Under the pieces are notes generated by a model. The model ran no database searches. It was given only the letters and a program-made list of their open reading frames with translations, and was not told the origin of the DNA. Shown in pieces: positions 31,773-43,914 of a stretch of 64,000 nucleotides of DNA (position 1 is the first letter of the stretch; the number at the start of each line of letters is the position of its first letter). The stretch covers positions 1,239,001 to 1,303,000 of the forward strand of contig CM067585.1 of NCBI GenBank assembly GCA_034336665.1, in the 5' to 3' direction. Origin of the DNA: Luscinia megarhynchos. Its lineage: Eukaryota > Chordata > Aves > Passeriformes > Turdidae. The translations under genes and the position numbers were made by a program.

Positions 31773-34700
31773 CTGCGGGCAGAGGGGTGGGGGGTTAGTG
31801 CTGAGCTCGTCCCGCTTCAGACCATCTCCGAGGTGGGGACCTCAGAATAAAACCATTTCTGAGGTGGGGACCTCAGAATAAAACCATTTCCGAGGTGGGG
31901 ATTTCAGAATAAAACCATTTCCGAAATAGGAATCTCAGAATAAAGCCATTTCTGAGGTGGGGACCTCAGAATAAAACAATTTCCGAGATAGGAATCTCAG
32001 AATAAAACCATTTCCTTACCAGAACTAATTTCCCATCCTTCAGCTCCCGGACCAGCGATGTTTCCTTGCCGTCCCACTTCTGCACGTGGACGAGTTTGCC
32101 TCCATCCAGTGTGACCAGGGACTGCAGGGAGGGATGGAGAGCCGCGCTCACCGTCCTGCCCGGGCTCTCGGGGCTCGGGGGGCTCACAGGGACCCTCGGG
32201 ACCAGCCCGGGGGTGCCCCTGCGGGGTTCCCAGCCTGCCTCCTGCGCTGGGTCACGGCCTGGGCTGCCCCCGTGTGCCCCCGGCGCGGTCACCCTGCCCC
32301 CCGTGCCCGGCAGCGCCGCTCGGGGCCGCGCCCGCCCCGGGGCACCGCGACCGTCCTGAGCGGGACAGAGAGGCGGGAGGGACCGGGGCCGGGAACCGGG
32401 AATGGGAACCGGGAATGGGAACCGGGGATGGGGACCGGGGATGGGGACCGGGGATGGGAGCCGGGGATGGGAGCCGGGGATGGGAGCCGGGGATGGGAGC
32501 CGGGACTTGGAACCGGGGATGGGAGCCGGGGATGGGAGCCGGGACTTGGAACCCGGGGATGGGAGCCGGGGATGGGAGCCGGGGCTGGGGACCGGGGATG
32601 GGGACTGGGGATGGGACCCGGGGATGGGGACCGGGGATGGGGACTGGGGATGGGAGCCGGGGATGGGAACCGGGGCTGGGAACCGGGGCTGGGAACCGGG
32701 ACTTGGAACCGGGAATGGGAGCCGGGGATGGGAACCGGGGATGGGGACTGGGGATGGGAACCGGGGCTGAGGGACCGGGGCTGGGGACCGGGGCTGGGGA
32801 CCGGGGCTGGGGACCGGGGATGGGAGCCGGGGATGGGAGCCGGGACTTGGAACCGGGGATGGGAGCCGGGGCTGGGGACCGAGGGGCTGGGGACCGGGGA
32901 TGGGAACCGGCGCTGGGGACCGGGGATGGGAACCGGGGCTGGGAACCGGGGCTGGGAACCGAGGGATGGGAACCAGGGATGGGAGCCGGGGATGGGAACC
33001 GGGGATGGGAACCGGGGCTGGGAGCCGGGGATGGGAGCCGGGGGATGGGACCGGGGCTGGGGACCGGGGCTGGGAACCGGGGATGGGGACCGGGGATGGG
33101 AACCGGGGGATGGGGACCGGGAATGGGAACCGGGGATGGGAACCGGCGCTGGGGACCGGGGGATGGGGACTGGGGATGGGAGCCGGGGATGGGAACCGGC
33201 GCTGGGGACCGGGGATGGGAGCCGGGGCTGGGAGCCGGGGATGGGGACCGGGGATGGGGACCGGGGATGGGAACCGGGACTTGGAACCGGGAATGGGAAC
33301 CGGGGCTTGAAACTGGGGCCGGGAACCGCGGCTTTGAACCGGGGCCGGGAACCGGGGCCGGGAACCGCGGCCGGGAACTGCGGCTGGGAACCGGAGCTCC
33401 CTGCCCGCAGGGCCGGTGAGGGTTTTGGAGCGGCCGGCGCAGCGAACACGCCTGTGCTCGCCGCGCTGCTGTTTGCACAGCGCCGCTGCTGACTCAGCCC
33501 CGAGAGCCCGGCCCGTGCCAAGGTTACCGTGACAGCCGCAGCACGGGGCTGTGCCAGGAAAAGCGCTGGCACCGGCACTGGCACCTCCCGCCTGTCCCCA
33601 CCCTGCCCCGTGCCCCCAGAACCGGGGCTGCCCCTCGGGTGCCCCCGTGCCTTGGGTGTGCCCAGAGCTCAGGTGTGCCCCAGCCCCGGGTCCCCACAAG
33701 GCTCTGGGTGCTCCCTCAGATCCCAGTTCTCCATGGCCGAGTCCCCCATTGCTCAGCTGCTCCACCCCACGAGTTTGGGTACTCGCAGGGTTTGGGTGCC
33801 CCAGTGCCCTGGAGCCCGCAGCCAGAGGGCGGGGATAGACGGAACACTGGGGAGAAATTCCTCCCTGGGAGGGTGGGCAGGCCCTGGCACAGCTGTGGCT
33901 GCCCCTGGATGCCGGGAATGTCCAAGGTCAGGTGGGACAGGGCTTGGAGCAGCCTGGCACAGTGGGAGGTGTCCCTGCCAGGGCAGGGGGTTGGATTTGG
34001 GTGATCTTTAAGGTCCCTTCCAACCCAAACCATCCCATGCTGTCCTGGGGAGCCCACAGCTCCCCACGCTGACCCCCCTGCCCAGCCCGTGCCTCGGGCA
34101 GCGTCCTGGCCCCTCTGACCCATCATGTGCCCTCTGGCCCGCGGCCTGGGGCCACCCCAAGGGCACGTCCTGGGCAGTGGCAGCAGCCCCGGGCCGGTCA
34201 CACGTTCCTGCTGCTTGAACAGCTTCCAGCTGGGGCGGGAGGGAGCTCAGCCAGCCCCTTCCCCCAGGCGCACCCCGAGCCCGGCGCTGTGTGCTCCCTG
34301 CTCTGCGGCCAGCAAAGGGCTTTGTGCCCTTTGAGGTGCCCTCCTGAGGTGCCCCCGGGCTGGCTGCGGGCACAGAGCCGCAGCTGCTCCCGCACGGAGC
34401 GTTCAGGGCGGCACGGGAGCGGCAGGACATCTAGGAAAAGCCAGATGGGCCACGCCTTCAGGGGAAAATGTTCCTGCGGGGTGGGCGAGGCCGCGAAAGT
34501 CACTGCCCTCTCTCAGGTGATTTTTTCCTCGCTGTTGCAGAGAGGAGCAGCGTGGTCTGGGGCGTTCTGAGCTGCCCAGGGACGCGCAGCTCTGGGATGA
34601 GCCCTGGCCAGCAGGGATTGTCCCGGTGCTCCATCCGTGCCGCGCTGCCGGGGGGGCAGCAGGAGGGGGCTCAAGGCAGGGGCTGTGGCGCAGGGACACT

Positions 34701-35768
34701 TCCCACCAGCCCAGCGCGGGCTGCTCTTGAGCAAGCCGGCACTCGGCAGCCCGGCTCTTGCACAACCTTCCCGGCAGCTCCGTCCCGTCCCGTCCCGGGG
34801 GAGGGGGCTGCTCGGAGGGAGCGGGCACGGGGGTGGAGCCCTGCAGCTGATGGAGCGATCCCCGGAGCCCCTCGGGGTGCGGCAGGGCGTGGGGCTCACC
34901 TTGACGTGCCTGTCGTCCGCCGTGGTCTCGTCGAACTCCTCGCCCAGCTTGAAGGTGATCTCGGTGTTCTTGAAGGTGCTCTGGGTCTTCACGGTGACCT
35001 TGTCGCCGTCCAGCTCGATGATGGTGGTGGGCTTGGTGAAGCCGGCCACCTGCCGCGTGGCGAAGCCCACGCCTGGGGGCCGAGGGGTGAGGGGTGTGCA
35101 GGGCCCCCCACCCCCGGCATCGCCCCCGAGCTCTTCCTCCCCGTGGTGCTGGAGACCGACCCCCAAAAGTGCCGCCCGCTCACGGTGCTGGGGGGCTCTG
35201 CGCCCCCGGGGCAGGAGCAGAAGGTGGGGAGGGGGACGGGGATTGCTGTCCCTGCTGAGGGATGGATCCGGGACCAGCCGGGGTGAGGGGGGGTCTGGTG
35301 TCCGCCCCCTCCCCGCACTGCTCTGGGCTGGGGGACTCCCCCTGGCCATGCCGGGCTGGCCGATGGGGCTGGGGGGTCCTGAGCGACCCCCCGCACCCAG
35401 GACGGGCATCCCATCCCTCCACCCTCTGCCAAGGCTGCCCCCGAGGGGGGGCACGGGACGGACGAGACCCCTCACCCAGCCTGAGACCCCCTCACCCAGC
35501 CCAACCCCGCGTGCACAAAACCCCGGGCGCCCCTGAACCACCCACGGGGACAGCACGACCCCCCCTCACCGCCTGCAGCCCCCACAGCCAGACCCCCGTG
35601 GGGGGGCGGGGGTTCACCGCGCGAATGGGGGAGGGGGCGTAGGAAAAAAAAAGGGTGATGTGACTCCAAGCCCGCTGTCAGCCGCGCCCACTCACCCAAA
35701 GCCTTCATGTACTCATCGAAATTGGCGGTGTCCACCAACTTCCAGGTGCCCACGAAGGCGTCGACCAT
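31719..35768 (-). CDS. FABP3: FABP3, heart-type fatty acid-binding protein (complete, four exons)
   Basis: A cytosolic lipocalin-fold carrier of long-chain fatty acids in muscle and heart. Exons on the minus strand are 35696-35768 (73 nt), 34900-35072 (173), 32020-32121 (102) and 31719-31772 (54), the standard FABP four-exon pattern. They give 133 residues, the usual FABP3 length. Visible are the FABP signature start [20 protein letters not shown], then [40 protein letters not shown] and the C-terminal TRTYEK with the Arg-x-Tyr fatty-acid carboxylate-binding residues. The FABP3 identity over paralogues rests on [15 protein letters not shown] and TLDGGKLVH. All splice sites are GT/AG and no frame is broken. 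It converges on ZCCHC17, as in human. Intron 2 holds a kilobase of G-rich minisatellite and intron 3 a smaller array. Confidence 0.97.
31828..32012. repeat. minisatellite in FABP3 intron 3, about 31-bp unit
   Basis: Six units of GAGGTGGGGACCTCAGAATA then AAACCATTTCY. It ends less than ten bases from the exon 3 donor, so copy changes could approach that splice site. Confidence 0.85.
32020..32121 (-). CDS. FABP3: FABP3 exon 3
   Basis: Encodes [20 protein letters not shown] then [14 protein letters not shown]. The acceptor is CCTGCAG and the donor GTAAGG. It is 102 nt, phase 0 at both ends. Confidence 0.97.
32380..33400. repeat. G-rich minisatellite in FABP3 intron 2, 12-13-bp unit
   Basis: Roughly eighty units of GGGGATGGGAACC with GGGAGCC, GGGGACC and GGGGCTG variants. 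Regular runs of three or four G give quadruplex potential on the plus strand, which is the FABP3 template strand. Confidence 0.9.
33835..34035 (+). mobile_element. CR1 LINE 3' fragment
   Basis: Ends with ATCTTTAAGGTCCCTTCCAA then CCCAAACCATCCCATG. Upstream CR1 motifs are GAAATTCCTCCCTGGGAGGG and AGTGGGAGGTGTCCCTGCCA. FABP3 intron 2. The remainder of this intron, 34036-34899, shows no supported feature. Confidence 0.78.
34900..35072 (-). CDS. FABP3: FABP3 exon 2
   Basis: Encodes [40 protein letters not shown] and [18 protein letters not shown]. The acceptor is CCCCAG and the donor GTGAGC. At 173 nt it has the invariant FABP exon 2 length. Confidence 0.97.
35696..35768 (-). CDS. FABP3: FABP3 exon 1 (coding part)
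   Basis: Encodes [20 protein letters not shown] then MKAL plus one base of Gly. The donor is GTGAGT. Confidence 0.96.
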
Positions 35769-35858
35769 GGTGCGGGGGCGCGGGGGGGCTGCGGGCGCGC
35801 GGGGCTCCGGCCGTGTGCGAGCGTGGCACCGCCTGCAGCTGCCGCGGCCCCGCAGCCG

Positions 35859-35888
35859 CCTTAAATAATGTCCTCATCACATGATTGG
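35859..35888 (-). promoter_or_regulatory. FABP3: FABP3 core promoter: TATA-like box and CCAAT box
   Basis: On the minus strand a CCAAT (plus-strand ATTGG at 35884-35888) precedes TATTTAAG (about 35860-35867), which lies about 95 nt upstream of the ATG. This spacing implies a short 5'UTR. A TATA box close to the gene is typical of tissue-regulated FABP genes. Function is inferred. Confidence 0.65.
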
Positions 35889-36785
35889 AAAGAGCGGAGC
35901 GCGCTCCAGAAATACTCCCCGGCAGCGCTGCCAGCGGCCACCGCGCCGGCCACCGCCCCCCGGCCCGGGCGGGGACACGAGGGGGGCGCCGCTGCCTGAG
36001 CTGCGCCCGGCTCCGCGGGCACGGGGCGTGGGCCAGCCCCGCGGGTGCGTGGGGCGGGCAGGGGCAGGGGTGATGCCCTTCAGGGACGCGAGTGGGGAGC
36101 TGAGCTGGGGAAACTGAGGCACGGGCAGCAGGGGGCATCGGGGGGGGTTGGAATACATGTGGGGACGTGTGTGACACCCGCGCAGTGCCGGTCCCTGCTT
36201 GGTGTGCCTGTGAGTGTGGGCGCGTGTGACCCTGTCCCCTCCCTGCGCGCGTGGGGACACGCGCGTGGTGCTTTGGGTGCGCATCCCGGCCCCTTCCAGC
36301 GCGGGTGGGGTCACCCGGCCGTGGGAACCGGTGTCCCCCGGGCCCCAGCGCACGGTGCCCACTCGTGCCCCCGTCCCCAGCCGCGTGTCCCCTTGTGTCC
36401 CCTGTGCCCCCTTGCCTTGGGGACTGCGGGGTCAAAGGCACCAGGGCTGTGAGCGGTGACACTTTCTCCCTTCTCTGTCCCCTGTGTGACATCGCAGCCA
36501 CCCAAAAATAGCCGGAGCTCGTGCTCAGCTTCCTGCTGCCGCCACCGCCGAGCAGGACCCCTCACCTCGTGCCCCGGGGGCACCGGAGCCGCCCCCGGGA
36601 TGGGTGTCCCCTGCCCCGCCCCTGCTCGCAAGGTCACAAGGACAGCTTGGACCCCCGTGGCTCGGGGGGACGCAGAGGGCAGGGACTGTCCTCTGTCCCC
36701 TCACCTGGGTGGCGGCAGCGTCCCAAACCTGCGCAGCCCGGAGCCCTTGGGTGCTCCCCTGCAACGGGACTGCGAGGTGGGGGCG
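35889..36785. other. FABP3 upstream region, no gene seen
   Basis: GC-rich unique sequence with several GGGGTGG/CCACCCC runs. No exon with convincing splice sites or homology was recognised on either strand. Confidence 0.5.
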
Positions 36786-36789
36786 CTGA

Positions 36790-37725
36790 CAGGGACACAC
36801 CGACACAGGGACACACTGACAGGGACACACCGACACAGGGACACACCGACACAGGGACACACTGACAGGGACACCCGGGCACAGGGACACCCGGGCACAG
36901 GGACACACTGACAGGGACACCGACACAGGGACACCCTGACAGGGACACCCGGGCACAGGGACACACTGACAGGGACACACCGACACAGGGACACCCTGAC
37001 AGGGACACCCGGGCACAGGGACACACTGACAGGGACACACCGACACAGGGACACACCGACACAGGGACACACTGACAGGGACACACCGACACAGGGACAC
37101 ACTGACAGGGACACACTGACACAGGGACACACTGACAGGGACACCCGGGCACAGGGACACCCGGGCACAGGGACACACCGACAGGGACACACTGACACAG
37201 GGACACACTGACAGGGACACACTGACACAGGGATACACCGACACAGGGACACACTGACAGGGACACCCTGACACAGGGACACACTGACACAGGGACACAC
37301 CGACACAGGGACACACCGACACAGGGACACACTGACAGGGACACCCGGGCACAGGGACACACCGACAGGGACACACGGACACAGGGACACCCGGACACAG
37401 GGACACACCGACACAGGGACACCCTGACAGGGACACCCGGGCACAGGGACACACTGACAGGGACACACCGACAGGGACACACCGACACAGGGACACTCAC
37501 TGACAGGAACACACTGACAGGGACACCCTGACACAGGGACACCCTGAAACAGGGACACCCTGACATAGGGACACCCGGGCACAGGGACACCCACTGGCAT
37601 AGGGACACTTTGGCACAGGGACACCCACTGAAAGGGACATCCAACCACTGGGACACCCTGACACAGGGACACCCTGAAACAGGGACACCCTGGTACAGGG
37701 ACACACACGCAGCTGCCCTTGTACA
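36790..37725. repeat. minisatellite, ACACCGACACAGGG-type 13-15-bp units
   Basis: About sixty-five units mixing GGGACACACTGACA, GGGACACACCGACACA and GGGACACCCGGGCACA. It has no stops in several frames, which yields long Cys/Val/Ser-rich frames that are not genes. Confidence 0.92.
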
Positions 37726-37744
37726 CTGACCCACAGGAGCACCA

Positions 37745-38918
37745 TGAACCTGGGATGCACACACACACGGACACACAGACACACAGACACACAGACACAC
37801 AGACACACGGACACACACACGGACACACAGACACACACACACAGACACACACAGACACACACACGCATGTACACGCACACATGGATAAACACACATGGAT
37901 ATGCACACAGGAATGTACACACACACATGGATGCACAGACACGCATGGATTCACAGACATGGATGCACACACACATGGATAAACACACACACATGGATTC
38001 ACAGACACATGGATTCATACACACACATGGATGCACACACACACAGAGATGTACACACATGGGTACACACACACACACGGATGCACACACACACACACAC
38101 ACACAGAGATGCACTGATACGGATGCTCGTGCACATGGGTGCCCATGGATGCACACACACTCATGTACACGCACACATGGATAAACACACATGGATGTAC
38201 ACACATGGATGCACACACAGCTGGATACACACACACATGGATATACACACACATGGATATACACACACACATGGATATACACACACACATGGATATACAC
38301 ACACATGGATATACACACACACATGGATATACACACACATGGATATACACACACACGGATATACACACACACATGGATATACACACATGAATATACACAC
38401 ACGGATATACACACGGATATACACACACACATGGATATACACACGCAGATATACACACACACGGATATACACACACATGGATATACACACACACATGGAT
38501 ATACACACACATGGATATACACACACACATGGATATACACACATGGATGCACACACACATGGATATACACACACGGATAAACACACATGAATATACACAC
38601 ACACATATGAATATACACACACATATGAATATACACACACACACGCACACACACACACATGGATATACACACATATGGATATACACACGCACATGGATGC
38701 ACACACACACGGATATACACACACGAGTGGATATACACACACACACGAATGCACACACATGGATGCACATACACACGGATGCACACACACACACATGGAT
38801 ATACACACATGGATGCACACACACATGGATTCATACACATGGATATACACACACACATGGATACACAGACACACACACATGGATGCACACACACATGGAT
38901 ATACACACACACATAGAT

Positions 38919-38967
<49 letters not shown>

Positions 38968-39145
38968 TGCACTGATACGGATGCTCATGCACATGGGTGC
39001 CCATGGATGCCCACACACACGCACACATGGATAAACACACATGGATATACACAGACACACGGATGTACACACACACAAGGATGTACACACATGGATATAC
39101 ACACACATGGATAAACGCACATGAATGCACACATGCACATGGATG

Positions 39146-39176
<31 letters not shown>

Positions 39177-39180
39177 ATAC
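37745..39180. repeat. CA-rich array with ATGGATACACACAC units
   Basis: Starts with ACACAC/GGACACACAGAC repeats, becomes ATGGATATACACACACAC units of 14-18 bp, and ends in pure (CA)n. A longer block, GCACTGATACGGATGCTCRT then GCACATGGGTGCCCATGGATG, recurs at about 38110, 38970 and 39175. The last part, from about 38997, is copied twice more beyond the gap. Confidence 0.9.
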
Positions 39181-39189
39181 GGATGCTCG

Positions 39190-40540
39190 TGCACATGGGT
39201 GCCCATGGATGCCCACACACTCATGTACACGCACACAGGACTCTGTGCCCATGAGTGCCCGTTTAAAGGGGAGCCCATGACACACAGATGCCACCCGCAG
39301 TGATGCCAGGCTGTGCCCGTGACCCCGCACGTGGCTGTGCACACGCAGGAGAGCCATCCATGCCAATGGGGGCCCACACAGAGGGATGCCCGGGCACACG
39401 TGTCCCCACGCCCGCAGTGCCCGTGTGAGTGCGTGCCCATGCCCACACGTGCCCCTAGACACGGATGCCCGCACACACAGGTGCCCCTGCAGCGTCCCCT
39501 CCCATCCCGGACTGGCCTCCGCGCCGAGGGATGGACACGGTGCCCGGGAGCCCGATGGTGGCCGGGACACCGTGGGGTGCTGGGGACAGGGGCTGCTGGC
39601 CCCGCCCGCCTCTCCGGGGGTCAGGGGGGACCTGGGCTGCAGGATTCCTTTTGCTTTGTCCCACTGCTGACCGTGCGGGGTGGGAGGGATGGAGGGATGG
39701 GGTGGGTCCAGCTCCACGTCCAGCCACCCTGCCTGGCTCCGGCCAGCGCCCCCCAGAGCCGAGGGACGAGTCCTCCTCCCTCAGCCCTCAGGAGGGTCCC
39801 ACCCCGCCCTCTGGCAGACGCAGAGGATGTGCGGAGCACGGCCGCAGCCCGGGAAAGCCTCACCCCGCGTCTCCCGCATCCCCGAACGCCGCAGGACTCG
39901 GCTGGTCCCGCCCGGGGCTGCGGGAGGGGATCCGGCGTGGGGACAATGGGTGACCTGTCTCGGGGGGCTGGAGGTGCTCCAAACAGCATCGCCCCGCTCC
40001 CCACATCCCAAAGTCACCAGCACCCCCATCCCCGGGAGCGGGGACCACGCTCCGCTCCTCAGATCCCTCAGAGACCGACTGGAAACCCGGAGGCTCTGCT
40101 TGAGGGCTGGGGGAACCGCGGGTTGTGTTTCCCCATCTCACCCCCCGAAACTTGGGAACGGCTCCTGAGTCACCCGGAAGAAAGACGAGGAGACGAGGTG
40201 GTACCCAAAAACATCACAGTGAACACCACACTCAGCAAGAAACACCCGTGGCTGCTCCTGCGGCCAGAAGGGCCCCCGGGACCCCCCCGCGCTCGGCTCC
40301 GCCAAATGCCCCAGAAGAAAAATATTCCTCCCCCCGGGGGGGGCAAAAACATCCCCCCCCGAGTCCTGGCCCAGGGCGTGGGGGGAGTCACCCCGTGTCA
40401 CGGCAGGTCCCCTCCGTGTCCCCGCGCTGCTGCCCCGTGGCCGGGGCGCTCCAGGGTCTCGCTGCGGCAGCACCGAGGAAATCCCAGCGGCTCCACAGCC
40501 TCCTCCTTCCTCCGCCGGTCACAAGTGTCCCCCCGGGCGG
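39190..40540. other. unique sequence 3' of the PKI gene, no gene seen
   Basis: GC-rich, mostly unrepeated here, but present again at 52.32-53.64 kb with many indels. Part of it should be the PKI 3'UTR. No clear poly(A) signal was settled on. Confidence 0.5.
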
Positions 40541-40542
40541 GG

Positions 40543-40625
40543 TTAGGACGTGTCCTTCAGCTCGGGGCTGGGGGGCTGCGGAGGGGGCGCCTCCGCTGAG
40601 GGCGACTGCATGTCCTGGGCGCTGC
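40543..40625 (-). CDS. PKI-like coding exon 2
   Basis: Encodes the C-terminal [20 protein letters not shown] then PELKDTS-stop. The acceptor is CTCCCGCAG. Frame and total length agree with the family, though the tail is poorly conserved between PKIs. Confidence 0.75.
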
Positions 40626-41304
40626 CTGCGGGAGGGAGCGGGGAGAGGGGATGGGGCGGGATGGGAGCGCGGAATCACGGAATCGCCGAGCTTGGGAAAC
40701 AGCTCCAGGAGCATCGAGTCCAAGCTGCGCCCGATGCCCACCTTGTCACCAGCCCAGGGACCAGGAATTCCTTGGACGCCTCCAGGGATGGGGATCCAAC
40801 CCCCCTGGGAATTTCTAATGCCCGAGCACCTTCTCCATGGAGAAATTTTCTCCTAGTATCCAACCTGGATCTCCCACGGCCGTTCCCTCTGCTCCTGTCC
40901 CTGTTCCTGTTCCCAGAGCCCGACCTGGGGCTCTCCCGCTCCTGGCAGGGAGTTGTGCAGAGCCACAAGGGCCCTGAGCCTCCTTTTCTCCAGGCTGAGC
41001 CCATTCCCAGCTCCCTCAGCCCCTTCCCAGCTCCCTCAGCCCCTTCCCAGCCCCATTCCCTGCCCTGGACTCTCTCCAGCCCCTCAGTGTCCTGATCCCT
41101 GAGCACAGGATGAACACGGGAACCCCTGTCCCAGCTGCCCCCTCCTCCTGGTCACCCACCTGCGCTCAGGGACATCTCGGCCAGTTTGAGGGGCAGGTCC
41201 GCGGGGCTGACGCCGGCGGGCGAGCCCAGGATGTCGGGCAGGGCATTGCGCCGGCCCGTCCTGCCGGAGGATGCGAAGTCCAGCACGGGTTCCACCTCGG
41301 TCAT
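40543..41304 (-). CDS. cAMP-dependent protein kinase inhibitor (PKI) family member
   Basis: A heat-stable PKI-type inhibitor predicted to bind the PKA catalytic subunit as a pseudosubstrate and export it from the nucleus. Two coding exons, 41160-41304 and 40543-40625, join in frame to 75 residues (PKIA 76, PKIB 78, PKIG 76). Visible are MTEVE at the start, Phe10, the pseudosubstrate R-T-G-R-R-N-A at residues 15-21 with Ala in place of the phosphorylated Ser/Thr, the following LPDIL, and a leucine-rich export signal [10 protein letters not shown] at 37-46. The tail is Pro/Ser-rich, ending LKDTS. An acceptor CTCTCGGCAG at 41312-41313 just before the ATG implies an upstream noncoding exon, as in other PKI genes. 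The paralogue is unclear: the core fits PKIA/PKIB better than PKIG, but the tail fits none. It may be an extra vertebrate PKI. A frameshifted copy lies beyond the gap. Confidence 0.85.
40668..41000 (-). mobile_element. CR1 LINE 3' fragment in the PKI intron (antisense)
   Basis: Reads GAATCACGGAATCGCCGAGC, TCCAGGAGCATCGAGTCCAA and AGCCACAAGGGCCCTGAGCC with TCCTTTTCTCCAGG, the complement of a CR1 3' region. It is the same subfamily as the copies at 11.4 and 12.5 kb. Confidence 0.75.
41160..41304 (-). CDS. PKI-like coding exon 1
   Basis: Holds the pseudosubstrate and export signal. The donor is GTGGGT and it ends one base into a Gly codon. No in-frame Met lies between the acceptor and this ATG. 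Confidence 0.85.
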
Positions 41305-41774
41305 GCTAACCCTGCCGAGAGACGTCCCGTCTGTCTCCCCTGGAGGGACCCGGCTGTGCTCCGGGTTGGGTGCTCCCCCTGCACCCCCGGTGGGCAAAGG
41401 CAGGGCCACCCTGCCCCTGGGACTCGCCACCATCGCCCCGGCACCTTTGGGTGCTCTGATCTCCCACGGTCACTGCAGCGTGCAGGGAGGGGTTCCCTGG
41501 GTCCCACCGGCACCCCCACCCCAGCAGCCTTACCGGGCACCCTCCAGCCTGGCCTGGCACCCCCAGGGAGGGACACGCGGGGGACAGCGATCAGTCCCGG
41601 CTGGGGCCCCTCTGGTCCGACCTGGGGGAGGCAGAGCAGGGAGTCACCAACGGGGCCGGGCAAAAGGGAGCAGGGAACGAGTCTGGGAGGGGGGGGACAA
41701 CAGGGGAGCAACAGGGGAACACCCAGAACATCCAGAACACTCCCACACTGCGGGCTGCCCTGAGCCTCATCCAT

Positions 41775-43640
41775 GGTGGGATGGAGAATGATGGATGGAT
41801 GGATGATGGATGGATGGATGATGGATGATGGATGGATGGATGGATGGATGGATGGATGGATGGATGATGGATGGATGATGGATGGATGATGGATGGATGA
41901 TGGATGGATGGATGGATGGATGGATGATGGATGGATGGATGATGGATGATGGATGGATGGATGATGGATGGATGATGGATGGATGGATGGATGGATGGAT
42001 GGATGGATGGATGGATGGATGGATGGATGGATGGATGGATGGATGATGGATGGATGGATGGATGGATGGATGGATGGATGGATGGATGATGGATGGATGG
42101 ATGGATGATGGATGATGGATGGATGATGGATGATGGATGGATGGATGGATGGATGGATGGATGGATGATGGATGGATGGATGATGGATGGATGGATGGAT
42201 GGATATGGATGGATGGATGGATGGATGGATGGATGGATGGATGGATGATGGATGATGGATGATGGATGATGATGGATGGATGATGGATGGATGGATGATG
42301 GATGGATGATGGATGGATGATGGATGATGGATGGATGGATGGATGATGGATGGATGATGGATGGATGGATGGATGGATGATGGATGGATGGATGGATGAT
42401 GGATGGATGGATGGATGGATGGATGGATGGATGGATGGATGGATGGATGATGGATGAATGGATGGATGATGGATGGATGATGGATGGATGATGTGGATGG
42501 ATGGATGGATGATGGATGGATGGATGGATGGATGGATGGAAGGATGGATGGATGGATGATGGATGGATGGATGATGGATGGATGATAGATAGAATGGAAT
42601 AGATGATGGATGATGGATGATGGATGGATGATGGATGGATAGATGGATGATGGATGGAATGGATGGATGATGGATGGATGGATGGATGGATGGAATGGAT
42701 GGATGGATGGATAAGATAATGGATGGATGATGGATGGATAATGGATGATGGATGGATGATAAGATGGATGGATGGGATGAGATGGATGATGGATAGATGG
42801 ATAGAGATGGATGGATGGATGGAATGGATGGATAGGATAGATAAGATGAATGGATGATGAGATAGATGGATGGATAATGGATGAGATAAGATAGATGGAT
42901 AGATGATATAGATAAGATGGATGGATAGATGGATGGATAGATGGATGGATAGATGGAATGGATAGATGATAGATGGAATGGAATGGAATGATGGATAGAT
43001 GGATGGATGGATATGGATGGATGGATATGGATAGATAAGATGATGGATAGGATGGATAGATAGATGATGGAATGGATAAGATGGATGATGGATGGATAGA
43101 GATAGATGGATAAGATGGAATAGATAGATAAGATGGATAGATAGATGGATAGATAGATGATGGATGGATGGATAAGATGGGATGGATAAGATGGATGGAT
43201 AAGATGGATGGATAGATGGATAGATGGAATGAATGGATGAGATGGATGGAATAGATAGATAGATGGATGATGGATGGAATGGATGGAATAATGGATAGAT
43301 AGATGGATAGATGAGATGGATAGATGGAATAGATGGATGATGGATGAGATAGATAGATGGATGATGGAATAGAATGATGGATGGATGGATATGGATAGAT
43401 GGAATAATAGATGGATATGGATAAGATAATGGAATGGATAGATGAATGATAGATGGAATAGATGATGGATGGATGGATAGATAGATGAATGATAGATGGA
43501 ATGGAATGAATGAATAGATGAGATGAGATGAGATAAGATAGATAGATAGATGAATAGAATGAGATGGATGAATGGATAGATAGATGGATATAGATAGATA
43601 GATGATTAGATAGATATGAATAGATAGATGGATGAATGAA
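41775..43640. repeat. (GGAT)n microsatellite, nearly 1.9 kb
   Basis: Long runs of GGAT with ATGATGG interruptions, grading into GGATAGAT and GAATGGAT toward the right. It produces very long His/Pro/Ser/Ile-rich frames on the minus strand, which are not genes. Confidence 0.95.
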
Positions 43641-43914
43641 TGGATGGATGGAGAGCAGGGATGGGGCTGCAGGGGGTGACGGGAGGCTGAGCCGAGCACT
43701 GCCCAGAGAACACCTGGAGTCCCCGGAACAGCCCGTGTCCCTTGCCAGGTGGCTCTTGCGCAGGCTGGGCAGGGCAGCAGCCGTGCAGGGGCTGCCCTGG
43801 CAGCCCTGGAATCGTGTCTGCCCTGGAGCCATCCCGTGCTCGATGCTGGACCTTCTTGAGGGTGCAGCAGCTCCGCGGGAGGACTCCAGGACACACTCGG
43901 CAGACTGCCATGGG

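Noticed and set aside
32086..33765. Gly/Trp/Glu- or Pro/Ser-rich frames up to 599 codons, collagen-like at first sight
   Set aside because: They lie in the G-rich minisatellite of FABP3 intron 2. There is no Gly-X-Y regularity beyond the DNA repeat.
36525..39717. Cys-rich frames that could suggest a mucin or keratin-associated protein
   Set aside because: They come entirely from ACACAGGG and CA repeats, in several frames on both strands with no signal peptide or gene structure.
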